DNA of 64,000 nt. Origin: Variovorax sp. PMC12 (GTDB lineage Bacteria > Pseudomonadota > Gammaproteobacteria > Burkholderiales > Burkholderiaceae_C). Position numbers and translations under genes: made by a program. Position 1 is the stretch's first letter. The number at the start of each line of letters is the position of its first letter. The DNA is taken from the NCBI RefSeq assembly GCF_003019815.1, contig NZ_CP027773.1, positions 1,313,001 through 1,377,000 of the forward strand. Reading direction: 5' to 3'. Under the pieces are notes generated by a model, which ran no database searches, was not told where the DNA came from, and saw only the letters and a list, made by a program, of their open reading frames with translations. Positions 53,537-61,889 of this stretch are shown here, piece after piece.

Positions 53537-54541
53537 GTGGCAGCACGCCGTCAATTGATCATCCGTTCCGTCGCCATTGCCGCCGCGCTCGCGGCAGGCG
53601 CCCCGGGCCTTGCGCTCGCGCAGCAGGCCAAGCTGAAAGTGGCCGCGGTGTACACCGTGCCGTTCGAGCAGCAATGGGTGGGTCGCATCCACAAGGCGCT
53701 GAAGGCGGCCGAGGCGCGCGGCGAGATCGAATACAAGGCCACCGAGAACGTCAGCAACGCCGACTACGAGCGCGTGATGCGCGAGTACGCCACCGGCGGC
53801 AACCAGCTGATTCTGGGCGAGGTGTTCGGCGTGGAAGCGGCGGCGCGCAAGGTCGCCAAGGACTTTCCCAAGGTCGCCTTCCTGATGGGCTCGTCGCTCA
53901 AGCCGCAGGCGCCCAATTTCAGCGTGTTCGACAACTACATCCAGGAGCCCGCCTACCTGAGCGGCATGGTGGCCGGCGGCATGACCAAGACCAACCGCAT
54001 CGGCATGGTCGGCGGCTTCCCGATTCCCGAAGTGAACCGGCTGATGAACGCCTTCATGGCGGGCGCCAGGGAAACCAACCCGAAGGTCGAGTTCAGCGTG
54101 AGCTTCATCAACAGCTGGTTCGACCCGCCGAAGGCCAAGGAAGCCGCCTTCGCCATGATCGACAAGGGCGCGGACGTGATGTACGCCGAGCGCTTCGGTG
54201 TCTCCGACGCGGCCAAGGAAAAGGGCAAGCTCGCCATCGGCAACGTGATCGACACGCAGAGCCAGTACCCCGACACGGTGGTGGCGTCGGCGCTGTGGAA
54301 CTTCGAGCCCGCGGCCGACCGCGCGATCAAGCTGGTCAAGGAAGGCAAGTTCGCGGCCGAGGACTACGGCGTGTACGCGCAGATGAAGCACAAGGGCTCC
54401 GAGCTCGCGCCGCTCGGCACCTTCGAGAAGAAAGTGCCGGCCGACATCATCGCCAAGGTGAAGGCCAGGCAGGCCGACATCCTCGCGGGCAAGTTCACCG
54501 TGAAGGTGGACGACGGCCAACCCAAGTCCACAGCCAAGTAA
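53537..54541 (+). CDS. BMP-family nucleoside/nucleobase ABC transporter binding protein
   Basis: A GTG at 53537 preceded by GAGGAGAA starts 334 residues. The signal peptide runs to about LALAQQA (residues 25-31) without a lipobox Cys. The mature part is a BMP/Med-type periplasmic binding protein: AAVYTVPFEQQWVGRIHKAL, MREYATGGNQLILGEVFG, NRIGMVGGFPIPEVNRLMNAFMAGA and AERFGVSDAAKEKGKLAIGNVIDTQSQYPD. Such proteins feed purine or pyrimidine nucleosides, or nucleobases, to the permeases encoded further down this operon. Confidence 0.92.
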   Translation: MAARRQLIIRSVAIAAALAAGAPGLALAQQAKLKVAAVYTVPFEQQWVGRIHKALKAAEARGEIEYKATENVSNADYERVMREYATGGNQLILGEVFGVEAAARKVAKDFPKVAFLMGSSLKPQAPNFSVFDNYIQEPAYLSGMVAGGMTKTNRIGMVGGFPIPEVNRLMNAFMAGARETNPKVEFSVSFINSWFDPPKAKEAAFAMIDKGADVMYAERFGVSDAAKEKGKLAIGNVIDTQSQYPDTVVASALWNFEPAADRAIKLVKEGKFAAEDYGVYAQMKHKGSELAPLGTFEKKVPADIIAKVKARQADILAGKFTVKVDDGQPKSTAK

Positions 54542-54557
54542 ACGCCTCCAAGTGCCC

Positions 54558-57377
54558 ATGAATCCTGCGCGATGGCGCACCGCAATCCGGGGCGTGGCGA
54601 TTGCGGCGCTGGCCGTCGCCGGACTGGCCGCCTGCCAGCCTGAATCCGCCGGTACGGCGGCGCCCGCGGTGGCCGCACCCGCCGCTCCCGCTGCCGCCGC
54701 GGCGCCCCTGCCGGCCGCCGCCGTCCCCGCAGGCATTCCGGCGGCGCTGCAGGAGCGCGCCGACGCCCTGCTCGCCGCCCACCGGCAGATGATCGTGCTG
54801 ATGACCGGCGAGCGCACGCTCGACGCGGCCGAGAAGCGCGCGGTGGGCGCGGTCGGGCAACTGCTGTTCCACGACATGCAGGAGCGCCAGCAGGCGCTCA
54901 TCGCGCAGGCCGGCGAGATGGCCGACCCGGCCACCGTGCCGGCGCTGAACGCGCTGCTGGACCGCATCGAAAGCGAACCCAGCTGGTTCGACGCCGACCG
55001 CCTCGCATTCAAGGAATTCCTCACCGAGCTGAGCACGCGCTACGCCCAGGCGCAGTCGCTGCCCGGCCTCAAGCTCGGCCGCCGCGCCAGCGAAGACCTG
55101 GCCGTGCTCGCAGAGATCGAACAGGCCTACGACCGTGAGCTGAAAGACGTGTTCGGCCGCTTCGCGCAGCGCGGCATCGAGCCCAGGCGCGAGAAGTGGT
55201 CCGACTACGTGGCCAAGCTGCAGGGCCTGTATTCGCGCGAGAAGATCCTGAAGGACTTCGGCGCCATCGTCCCCTACACGCAGGCAACCCAGCCCGCCGG
55301 CACCGGCGCCAAGGAGAAGGAAGGCGCCGACACCCGGGAGATCTTCGGCACCTCGCTGCCGCCCAGGACCGTGGTGCTGACCTTCGACGACGGCCCGCAC
55401 GCCAGGCACACCGACGAGATCCTGGAGATCCTCAAGCGCTACGACGCGCCCGCCATCTTCTTCGAGCTGGGCCGCAACCTCGGCAGGCTCGACGCGCAGG
55501 GCAAGGCGCAGCTGGGCGCCAACGGCGCGGTGGCCAAGCGCGTGCTGGCCGCCGGCCACGTGCTCGCCAATCACAGCTTCAGCCACGGCGTGATGGCCAA
55601 GATGAGCGACGACACGGTGCGCACCGAGGCCTCCGAGACCGAGGCCCTGCTCGACGCCACCGGCCGCCCGCAGTCCACCCTGTTCCGCTTTCCCTACGGC
55701 GCGCGCAACGAAGACAAGCTGAGCACGGTCGAGGCGCTCAAGTTGCGCTCGATGCTCTGGACCGTCGACTCCATGGACTGGGCCGACCCGGTGCCCAAGT
55801 CGATCGCCGACCGCGTGCTGGCCGAGGTCGACAAGGCCAAGCGCGGCGTGATCCTGTTCCACGACATCCAGGGCCGCACCGTGCAGGCCCTGCCCACGGT
55901 GCTCGACCAGCTGGTGGCCGACGGCTACCGCTTCGCCACCTGGCGCGACGGCAAGTTCGTCGTCAACGCGGCCAAGCGGCCCGCGCCCGACGACGGCGTG
56001 GCCGCCGCCGGCAGCGGCGACACCCTCTACCGCGACAGCCACGCACTGGTGATCGGCATCGACAAGTACGCCAAGTGGCCCGGCCTGCACCACGCCGTGC
56101 CCGACGCCAGGTCGATGGAGCAACTGCTCGTCACCCGCTTCGGCTTCAAGCCCGAGAACGTCACCTCGCTGTACGACGGCGAGGCCACGCGCGCCAACAT
56201 CCTGCGCGTGCTGAACGACAAGCTGGCCGACACCAAGCGCGTGAAGCGCGACGACCGCGTGCTGGTGTTCTTCGCCGGCCACGGCAGCACCCGCAAGCTC
56301 GCGAGCGGGCGCGACGTGGGCTACATCATCCCGGTCGACGCGGCGCTGGACGACCTGGCCTCCGACGCCATCTCGATGCCGCAATTGCAGGAGGTGGCCG
56401 AGGCGCTCTCGGCCAAGCACGTGCTGTTCATGGTGGACGCCTGCTATTCGGGCCTGGGCCTCACGCGCGGCGGTGCGCCGCGCGGCAGCAAGAACTTCCT
56501 GAGCGACAACGCGCGCCGCGTCGGCCGCCAGATGATCACCGCCGGCGGCGCCGACCAGCAGGTGGCCGACGACGGCCCCGGCGGGCATTCGGTCTTCACG
56601 TGGACCGTACTGCAGGCGCTGTCGGGCAAGGCCGACCTGAACGGCGACGGCGTCATCACCGGCACCGAGCTTGCCGCCTACGTGGCGCCGGCCGTGTCGG
56701 CCATCGCGCGACAGACGCCGGCGTTCGGCAGCCTGCCGGGCTCGGAGGGCGGCGAGTTCGTGTTCGAGCTGCCCACCGAGCGCGAGGGCCTCAGCGGCGA
56801 CATCGTGCAGCTCGACGCGGCGGCCAGCCAGGTCAACAAGCGCATCGACGAGGCCAACGAGCAGGCCGTGCACACCGCGGCGGCCACACCCAAGACCGGC
56901 CCCGCTGCCATCGAGGTGGTGGTGAAGAACCTCGAAGGCGCCGACGCCAGGCTGACCATGCCGGCCGCGGCGCCGGTGTCGCCGCGCGTGGCCGCCCAGC
57001 GCGCCAACGACCGCGGCCTCCAGCTGTACCGCGAGCGCCGCTACGACGAAGCCGAAGCCGCCTTCACCGAGGCGCTGAAGCTGCAGCCGCGCTTTGCGCT
57101 GGCGGCCAACAACCTGGGCTTCGTGTACTTCAAGCGCGGCAAGCCGGTGGAGGCCGCGCGCTGGTTCGAGCAGGCCATCGAGATGGACGGCAGCCGCGCC
57201 CTCGCCTACCTGAACCTGGGCGACGCCTACCTGCAATCGGGCAACGACGCCAAGGCGCTGGCCGCCTACACCACCTTCGTCGGCCTGGCGCCGAAGCACG
57301 CGCGCGTCGCGTCGCTGCAAGCCTGGATCGCCACGCCCGACGCCGCGCACCGCCCGCAACTACCGACGAACTCATGA
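54558..57377 (+). CDS. Lipoprotein with NodB deacetylase, caspase-like protease and TPR domains
   Basis: The ATG at 54558 gives 939 residues. A lipoprotein signal ends in LAGLAAC (Cys26) and an Ala/Pro linker and helical region follow to about 265. A NodB domain (about 268-465) has TFDDGP (Asp277, Asp278) and NHSFSH (His339, His343), so metal ligands are present. A caspase-like C14 domain (about 493-735) has FFAGHGS (His575) and VDACYSG (Cys629), an intact dyad, and an EF-hand-like loop DLNGDGVITGTE (693-704). Two or three TPR repeats occupy about 812-912. It starts 16 bases after the binding-protein gene and its stop overlaps the nucleosidase start (ATGA). Its predicted site is the periplasm, lipid-anchored. 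Substrates are unknown. Confidence 0.87.
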   Translation: MNPARWRTAIRGVAIAALAVAGLAACQPESAGTAAPAVAAPAAPAAAAAPLPAAAVPAGIPAALQERADALLAAHRQMIVLMTGERTLDAAEKRAVGAVGQLLFHDMQERQQALIAQAGEMADPATVPALNALLDRIESEPSWFDADRLAFKEFLTELSTRYAQAQSLPGLKLGRRASEDLAVLAEIEQAYDRELKDVFGRFAQRGIEPRREKWSDYVAKLQGLYSREKILKDFGAIVPYTQATQPAGTGAKEKEGADTREIFGTSLPPRTVVLTFDDGPHARHTDEILEILKRYDAPAIFFELGRNLGRLDAQGKAQLGANGAVAKRVLAAGHVLANHSFSHGVMAKMSDDTVRTEASETEALLDATGRPQSTLFRFPYGARNEDKLSTVEALKLRSMLWTVDSMDWADPVPKSIADRVLAEVDKAKRGVILFHDIQGRTVQALPTVLDQLVADGYRFATWRDGKFVVNAAKRPAPDDGVAAAGSGDTLYRDSHALVIGIDKYAKWPGLHHAVPDARSMEQLLVTRFGFKPENVTSLYDGEATRANILRVLNDKLADTKRVKRDDRVLVFFAGHGSTRKLASGRDVGYIIPVDAALDDLASDAISMPQLQEVAEALSAKHVLFMVDACYSGLGLTRGGAPRGSKNFLSDNARRVGRQMITAGGADQQVADDGPGGHSVFTWTVLQALSGKADLNGDGVITGTELAAYVAPAVSAIARQTPAFGSLPGSEGGEFVFELPTEREGLSGDIVQLDAAASQVNKRIDEANEQAVHTAAATPKTGPAAIEVVVKNLEGADARLTMPAAAPVSPRVAAQRANDRGLQLYRERRYDEAEAAFTEALKLQPRFALAANNLGFVYFKRGKPVEAARWFEQAIEMDGSRALAYLNLGDAYLQSGNDAKALAAYTTFVGLAPKHARVASLQAWIATPDAAHRPQLPTNS

Positions 57378-58345
57378 TGAAGAACCACACATCCTCCCTG
57401 CTGCGGCGCCTGCGCGCCCCCGTGCTGGCCGCCACGCTCGGGGTGCTGCTGGCGGGCTGCGCCGGCGTCTACAAGTCCGGCGCGGTCAGCATCAACAGCG
57501 GCACGCGGCTCGACGACACGCCGCGCATCGCGGTGCTGTCGGCCTTCGAGCCCGAGCTGAAGCTGCTGCTGACCCGGCTGCAGGGCCCGGTGAAGCACAG
57601 CGTGAACGGCGTGGAGTTCACCACCGGCACGCTCGAAGGCAAGCCCGTGGTGCTGTTCCTGTCGGGCATCAGCATGACGAACGCGACCATGAACACGCAG
57701 TTGGTGCTCAACCGCTTTCGAATCACCAACATCGTGTTCAGCGGAATCGCGGGCGGCGTGAACCCGCAGCTGCACGTGGGCGACGTGACCGTGCCCGCGC
57801 AATGGGGCCAGTACCTCGAAGTGCTGATGGCGCGCGAGACCGCGCCGGGCAAGTACAGCGCGCCGCCCTTCATCACCGACGCCACGCTGCCCAACTTCGG
57901 GATGATGTTCCCGCGCCCGGTCGAGGTGCGCTCGGCGGCCAACCCGCAGATCGTGCGCAAGTTCTGGTTCGAGGCCGACCCGAAGATGCTCGAGGTGGCG
58001 CGCAGCATCCGCAACGTCGACCTGGCGAACTGCGGCGCCGGCAAGTGCCTGCCGCGCAAGCCGCAGCTGGTGGTGGGCGGCAACGGCGTGTCGGGCCAGG
58101 CCTTCATGGACAACAAGGCCTACCGCGAATACACCTACAGGACTTTCCAGGCCAACGTGCTCGACATGGAAACCGCCGCCGTGGGCATGGTCGCCTACAG
58201 CAACGGCGTGCCCTTCATCGCCTTCCGCTCGCTCAGCGACCTCGCGGGTGGCGGCGACGGCGAGAACGAAATGGGCACCTTCATGAGCATCGCGGCGGAC
58301 AACTCCGCCAAGGTGATGCTGGCGTTCCTGGCCGCGTGGAAGTGA
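57374..58345 (+). CDS. Lipoprotein nucleosidase/nucleoside phosphorylase of the PNP/MTAN superfamily
   Basis: The 323-residue protein begins with a lipoprotein signal (lipobox LLAGCAG), then a PNP_UDP_1 domain: RIAVLSAFEPELKLLL, VLFLSGISMTNATMNTQLVL, GIAGGVNPQLHVGDV, and the nucleoside-binding NVLDMETAAVGMVAYSNGVPFIAFRSLSDLAG with the MTAN-like Met-Glu and catalytic Asp. An insert with two Cys (ANCGAGKCLP) lies near 225. Most relatives are cytoplasmic. A lipid anchor implies periplasmic cleavage of nucleosides to bases for the ABC transporter of this operon. Substrate and anchor location are inferred. Confidence 0.85.
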   Translation: MMKNHTSSLLRRLRAPVLAATLGVLLAGCAGVYKSGAVSINSGTRLDDTPRIAVLSAFEPELKLLLTRLQGPVKHSVNGVEFTTGTLEGKPVVLFLSGISMTNATMNTQLVLNRFRITNIVFSGIAGGVNPQLHVGDVTVPAQWGQYLEVLMARETAPGKYSAPPFITDATLPNFGMMFPRPVEVRSAANPQIVRKFWFEADPKMLEVARSIRNVDLANCGAGKCLPRKPQLVVGGNGVSGQAFMDNKAYREYTYRTFQANVLDMETAAVGMVAYSNGVPFIAFRSLSDLAGGGDGENEMGTFMSIAADNSAKVMLAFLAAWK

Positions 58346-59088
58346 CGGCGGCGCCCGCTGGTTCCATCCGCCTTGTTCTGCTTCCGGGCATGGACGGCAC
58401 CGGCGAGCTGTTCGAGCCCCTGGCCCAGGCCATGGGATGGCAACACGACGCCATCGACGTGGTGCGCTACCCCGGCACCGAGCCGCTGGGCTATGACGAA
58501 CTCGAACGGCTTGTGCGCGCGCGGCTCCCCGCCGGCCAGCCCTTCGTGCTGCTGGGCGAATCCTTCTCGGGCCCGCTCGCCATCTCCATCGCGGCGGCCC
58601 CGCCGCCGGGGCTGCGCGGGCTGATCCTTTGCTGCAGCTTTGCCCGCAGCCCCAAGCCGGGGCTGGCGCTGCTGCGTGGCGGCCTGCTCGAACTGTCGAT
58701 GATGTTCATGCACTCCGGCCTGATGCGCGGCCCCATGCGCCACATGCTGCTGGGCCGCTTTGCCACGCCGCGCCTTTGCGGCTTGCTGCAGGGTTCGCTG
58801 CGGCAGGTGTCGACCGCCGTCATGACGCGCCGCATGAGGGAAGTGCAGCGCGTGAACGTGGTCGACAGGCTCGCGCAGGTGCGCGTGCCGGTGATGTACT
58901 TGCAGGCCATCGAGGACCGCATCGTTCCCGGCCAGGCCGCCCGTACCATCCAGCGCGCGCTGTCGGGCCTTCGCATCGTCCGGCTGGAAGGCCCGCACGG
59001 CCTGCTGCAGGCCGTGCCCGTCGCTGCCGCCCAGGCCATCGAAAACTTTTGCCGCGAGCTCGGCAGCCCCGAGCCCGCCACCCCATGA
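58342..59088 (+). CDS. Alpha/beta hydrolase
   Basis: The GTG at 58342 overlaps the nucleosidase stop as GTGA and gives 248 residues. It has LVLLPGMDGTGELF (oxyanion-hole region), the nucleophile elbow GESFSGP, and late acidic and His residues in LQAIEDRIVPG and LEGPHGLLQ, a full Ser-Asp-His set. It resembles short alpha/beta hydrolases without cap specialisation. It sits between the nucleosidase and the transporter ATPase, with ATGA coupling to the latter. The substrate is unknown, perhaps an ester of a transported nucleoside. Confidence 0.82.
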   Translation: MTAAPAGSIRLVLLPGMDGTGELFEPLAQAMGWQHDAIDVVRYPGTEPLGYDELERLVRARLPAGQPFVLLGESFSGPLAISIAAAPPPGLRGLILCCSFARSPKPGLALLRGGLLELSMMFMHSGLMRGPMRHMLLGRFATPRLCGLLQGSLRQVSTAVMTRRMREVQRVNVVDRLAQVRVPVMYLQAIEDRIVPGQAARTIQRALSGLRIVRLEGPHGLLQAVPVAAAQAIENFCRELGSPEPATP

Positions 59089-60692
59089 ACCCTCTTGTGC
59101 TCCGGCTCACAGGCATCACCAAGCGCTTCGGCGCCCTGGTGGCCAACGACGCCATTTCCCTCGACCTGCAGGCCGGCGAAGTGCTCGCGCTGCTCGGCGA
59201 GAACGGCGCGGGCAAGTCGACGCTGATGTCGATCCTGTTCGGCCACTACGTCGCCGACGAAGGCGGCATCGAAGTGTTCGGCGCGCCGCTGCCGCCGGGC
59301 AACCCCAAGGCCGCGCTGGCCGCCGGCGTGGGCATGGTGCACCAGCATTTCACGCTGGCCGACAACCTCAGCGTGCTCGACAACGTGATGATGGGCACCG
59401 AGCCGCTGTGGCGCCCGGTGTCGCGCCGGGCGGCCGCGCGGGCCAGGCTGCTCGAGGTGGCGCAGCGCTTCGGCCTGCCGGTGCAGCCGGACGCGAAGAT
59501 CGGCAGCCTGTCGGTCGGCGAGCGCCAGCGGGTGGAAATTCTCAAGGCGCTGTACCGCGGCGCGCGCATCCTGATCCTCGACGAGCCGACCGCCGTGCTC
59601 ACGCCCCAGGAAAGCGAGGCGCTGTTCGCCACGCTGGCGCAGATGGTGGCGCAGGGCCTGTCGGTCATCTTCATCAGCCACAAGCTCGGCGAGGTGCTGC
59701 GCGTGTCGCACCGCGTGGCGGTGCTGCGCGGCGGCAAGCTGGTGGCGCAGGCGCGCACGGCCGACACCACGCAGGCGCAGCTCGCGCTGTGGATGGTGGG
59801 CCATGCGGTCGAAGCGCCGCAGCGCCGGCCGGCCAAGTCGGTGGGCGACGCGGTCTGCGTGCTCGACCATGTGAGCACCGCCGCCGGCAAGGACGGCGGG
59901 CAGGACCATTCGGCCGGCCTTCGCGAGGTGTCGCTGACGCTGCGCGCCGGCGAAATCACCGCCATCGCGGGCGTGTCCGGCAACGGGCAGGTCGCGCTGG
60001 CCGAGCTGCTGTGCGGCACGCGCCGGGTTTCGTCCGGCTCCGCGCAGCTGATGGGCCGCGCCTTGCCGCCCTCGCCTGCCCGGCTGGTGCAGCGCGGCGT
60101 CGCGCGCATTCCCGAAGACCGGCACGCGGTAGGCGTGGTCGGCGACCTGCCGGTGTGGGAGAACGCGGTATCGGAGCGGCTGCGCAGCCCGGTGTTCTCG
60201 CGCTGGTCTTTCATCGTGAAGCGCGCCGCCGCGCGGCTGCATGCGCGGCGCATAGAAAAGGCGTTCGACGTGCGCGGCGCCGGGCTGATGGCGCCGGCCC
60301 GCTCGCTCTCCGGCGGGAACATGCAGAAGCTGATCCTGGGCCGCGCCCTGCTCTCGCCCGAGCAGCCCGAAACGGCCAAGGGCGACGACAACAGGAAGTA
60401 TCCGAACCGCGCGCCGCGCCTCATCGTCGCGCACCAGCCGACCTGGGGCCTGGACATCGGCGCGGTCGCCTATGTGCAGCAGCAGCTCATCGCCGCACGA
60501 GACGCCGGCGCGGCCGTGCTGGTGATTTCGGACGACCTCGACGAAGTGCTGGCGCTCGGCGACCGGGTGGCCGTGATGCACGGCGGCCATCTGGGCGAAG
60601 CGCGCCCCGCCGCCGCATGGACGCGCGAGGCCATCGGCCTGGCCATGGCCGGCGCAACCGCGGCGCCGCAGCGCAACGGAGCGGCCTCATGA
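59085..60692 (+). CDS. Nucleoside/nucleobase ABC transporter ATPase (two-domain)
   Basis: This 535-residue protein has two ABC domains. The first has Walker A GENGAGKST, signature LSVGERQRVEILKAL and Walker B ILILDEPTAVLT. In the second, Walker A is degenerate (GVSGNGQVALAEL, no Lys), the signature is LSGGNMQKLILGRAL and Walker B reads LIVAHQPTWGLD. This layout is normal for the RbsA/YufO-like nucleoside importers. A stretch with EQPETAKGDDNRKYPNRA (about 425-442) is an unusual insert between signature and Walker B. It energises the two permeases that follow. Confidence 0.93.
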   Translation: MNPLVLRLTGITKRFGALVANDAISLDLQAGEVLALLGENGAGKSTLMSILFGHYVADEGGIEVFGAPLPPGNPKAALAAGVGMVHQHFTLADNLSVLDNVMMGTEPLWRPVSRRAAARARLLEVAQRFGLPVQPDAKIGSLSVGERQRVEILKALYRGARILILDEPTAVLTPQESEALFATLAQMVAQGLSVIFISHKLGEVLRVSHRVAVLRGGKLVAQARTADTTQAQLALWMVGHAVEAPQRRPAKSVGDAVCVLDHVSTAAGKDGGQDHSAGLREVSLTLRAGEITAIAGVSGNGQVALAELLCGTRRVSSGSAQLMGRALPPSPARLVQRGVARIPEDRHAVGVVGDLPVWENAVSERLRSPVFSRWSFIVKRAAARLHARRIEKAFDVRGAGLMAPARSLSGGNMQKLILGRALLSPEQPETAKGDDNRKYPNRAPRLIVAHQPTWGLDIGAVAYVQQQLIAARDAGAAVLVISDDLDEVLALGDRVAVMHGGHLGEARPAAAWTREAIGLAMAGATAAPQRNGAAS

Positions 60693-61756
60693 TGCGGCTC
60701 GAGAAACGCCACCAGGCATCCCGCGCCGCGCTGGTGCTGGCACCCGTGGGCGCGGTCGTGTTCACCATGCTCGTCAGCGCACTGCTGGTGCTGTGGGCCG
60801 GCGCGCCGGTCGGCCGCACCTATGCGCTGCTGCTGCAGGGCGGTTTCGGCTCGGTGTTCGCCTGGAGCGAAACGCTGACGCGCGCCATTCCGCTGATCCT
60901 CACCGGGCTGGCGGCCACGGTCGCCTTCAAGGCGCGGCTCTTCAACATCGGCGCCGAGGGGCAGCTCTACGCGGGTGCGCTGGCCGCCGTCGCCGTGGGC
61001 GGCATGCATGGCGGCACGGGCTTCGAGCTGTCGCCCTGGCTGCTGTTCCCGCTGATGATGCTGGCCGCCGCCGTGGCCGGCGCGCTGATGCTGCTGGGCC
61101 CGGCGCTCATGAAGAACAAGCTGGGCGTGGACGAGGTCGTGACCACGCTGCTGATCAATTTCATCGTGCTGCTGGGCGTGTCTGCGCTGCTCGACGGGCC
61201 GATGAAAGACCCGACCGCCATGGGCTGGCCGCAGAGCGTGTCGCTGCAGTCCGACCTGGAGCTGGGCAAGCTGATCGCGCAGACGCGGGTGCACACCGGG
61301 CTCTTGTGGGCGGTGTCGCTCGCGGTGATGGTGTGGGCCGTCTTCAAGTACACGGTGCTTGGGTTCGACATCCGCGCGGTGGGCGCCAATGCGCGCGCCG
61401 CCGCCTTCGCGGGCGTGCCGGTGACGCGCACCGTGGTCATGGTGGCACTGCTTTCCGGCGCGCTGGCCGGGCTGGCGGGCGCCATCGAGGTGGCGGGCCG
61501 CACCAGCTACGTCACGCTCGACATGTCGCCGGGCTACGGCTACACCGGCATCGTGATCGCCATGCTGGCCGGCCTCCACCCGCTGGGCGTGATCGCGGCA
61601 GGCGTGTTCGTGGCGGGCGTGCTGGTGGGGGCCGACACCATGAGCCGAGCCGTGGGCGTGCCGACCTACATCGCCGACGTGATCGTCGCGGCCTCGCTGA
61701 TCGCGGTGCTGGTGGCGACCTTGCTGACGCAGTACCGGGTGAGGATGAAGAAATGA
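60689..61756 (+). CDS. Nucleoside/nucleobase ABC transporter permease 1
   Basis: The 355-residue membrane protein belongs to the BPD_transp_2 family: about 8-10 helices, with LTRAIPLILTGLAATVAFKARLFNIGAEGQLYAGA (the conserved FNIGxEGQ segment) and GVDEVVTTLLINFI. It corresponds to the YufP-like subunit. Its ATG overlaps the ATPase stop by 4 bases. It pairs with the second permease to form the translocation channel. Confidence 0.94.
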   Translation: MMRLEKRHQASRAALVLAPVGAVVFTMLVSALLVLWAGAPVGRTYALLLQGGFGSVFAWSETLTRAIPLILTGLAATVAFKARLFNIGAEGQLYAGALAAVAVGGMHGGTGFELSPWLLFPLMMLAAAVAGALMLLGPALMKNKLGVDEVVTTLLINFIVLLGVSALLDGPMKDPTAMGWPQSVSLQSDLELGKLIAQTRVHTGLLWAVSLAVMVWAVFKYTVLGFDIRAVGANARAAAFAGVPVTRTVVMVALLSGALAGLAGAIEVAGRTSYVTLDMSPGYGYTGIVIAMLAGLHPLGVIAAGVFVAGVLVGADTMSRAVGVPTYIADVIVAASLIAVLVATLLTQYRVRMKK

Positions 61757-61889
61757 TCTCGGCCCTGGCTTCTTCTTGCTTGCTCCTTCCCCCGCTGGGG
61801 GAAGGCCGGGATGGGGGCATCGGCCGCCCCTGCGAGCGCCGCCTGCCCCCACCCCAGCCCTCCCCCGGAAGGGGAGGGAGAAACACGCA
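61757..61889. repeat. Repeat-like spacer with two GC-rich hairpins between the permease genes
   Basis: The two permease genes are separated by 133 bases, although the neighbouring genes overlap. The spacer has a perfect 9-bp hairpin (CCTTCCCCC 61785-61793, GGGGGAAGG 61797-61805) and an 8-bp one (CCCTCCCC 61858-61865, GGGGAGGG 61871-61878). It looks like an inserted dispersed intergenic element (CCCTCCCCCGGAAGGGGAGG type). A related pyrimidine-rich stretch occurs at about 37208-37243. GGGAG at 61875-61879 is the likely ribosome-binding site of permease 2. Confidence 0.65.
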
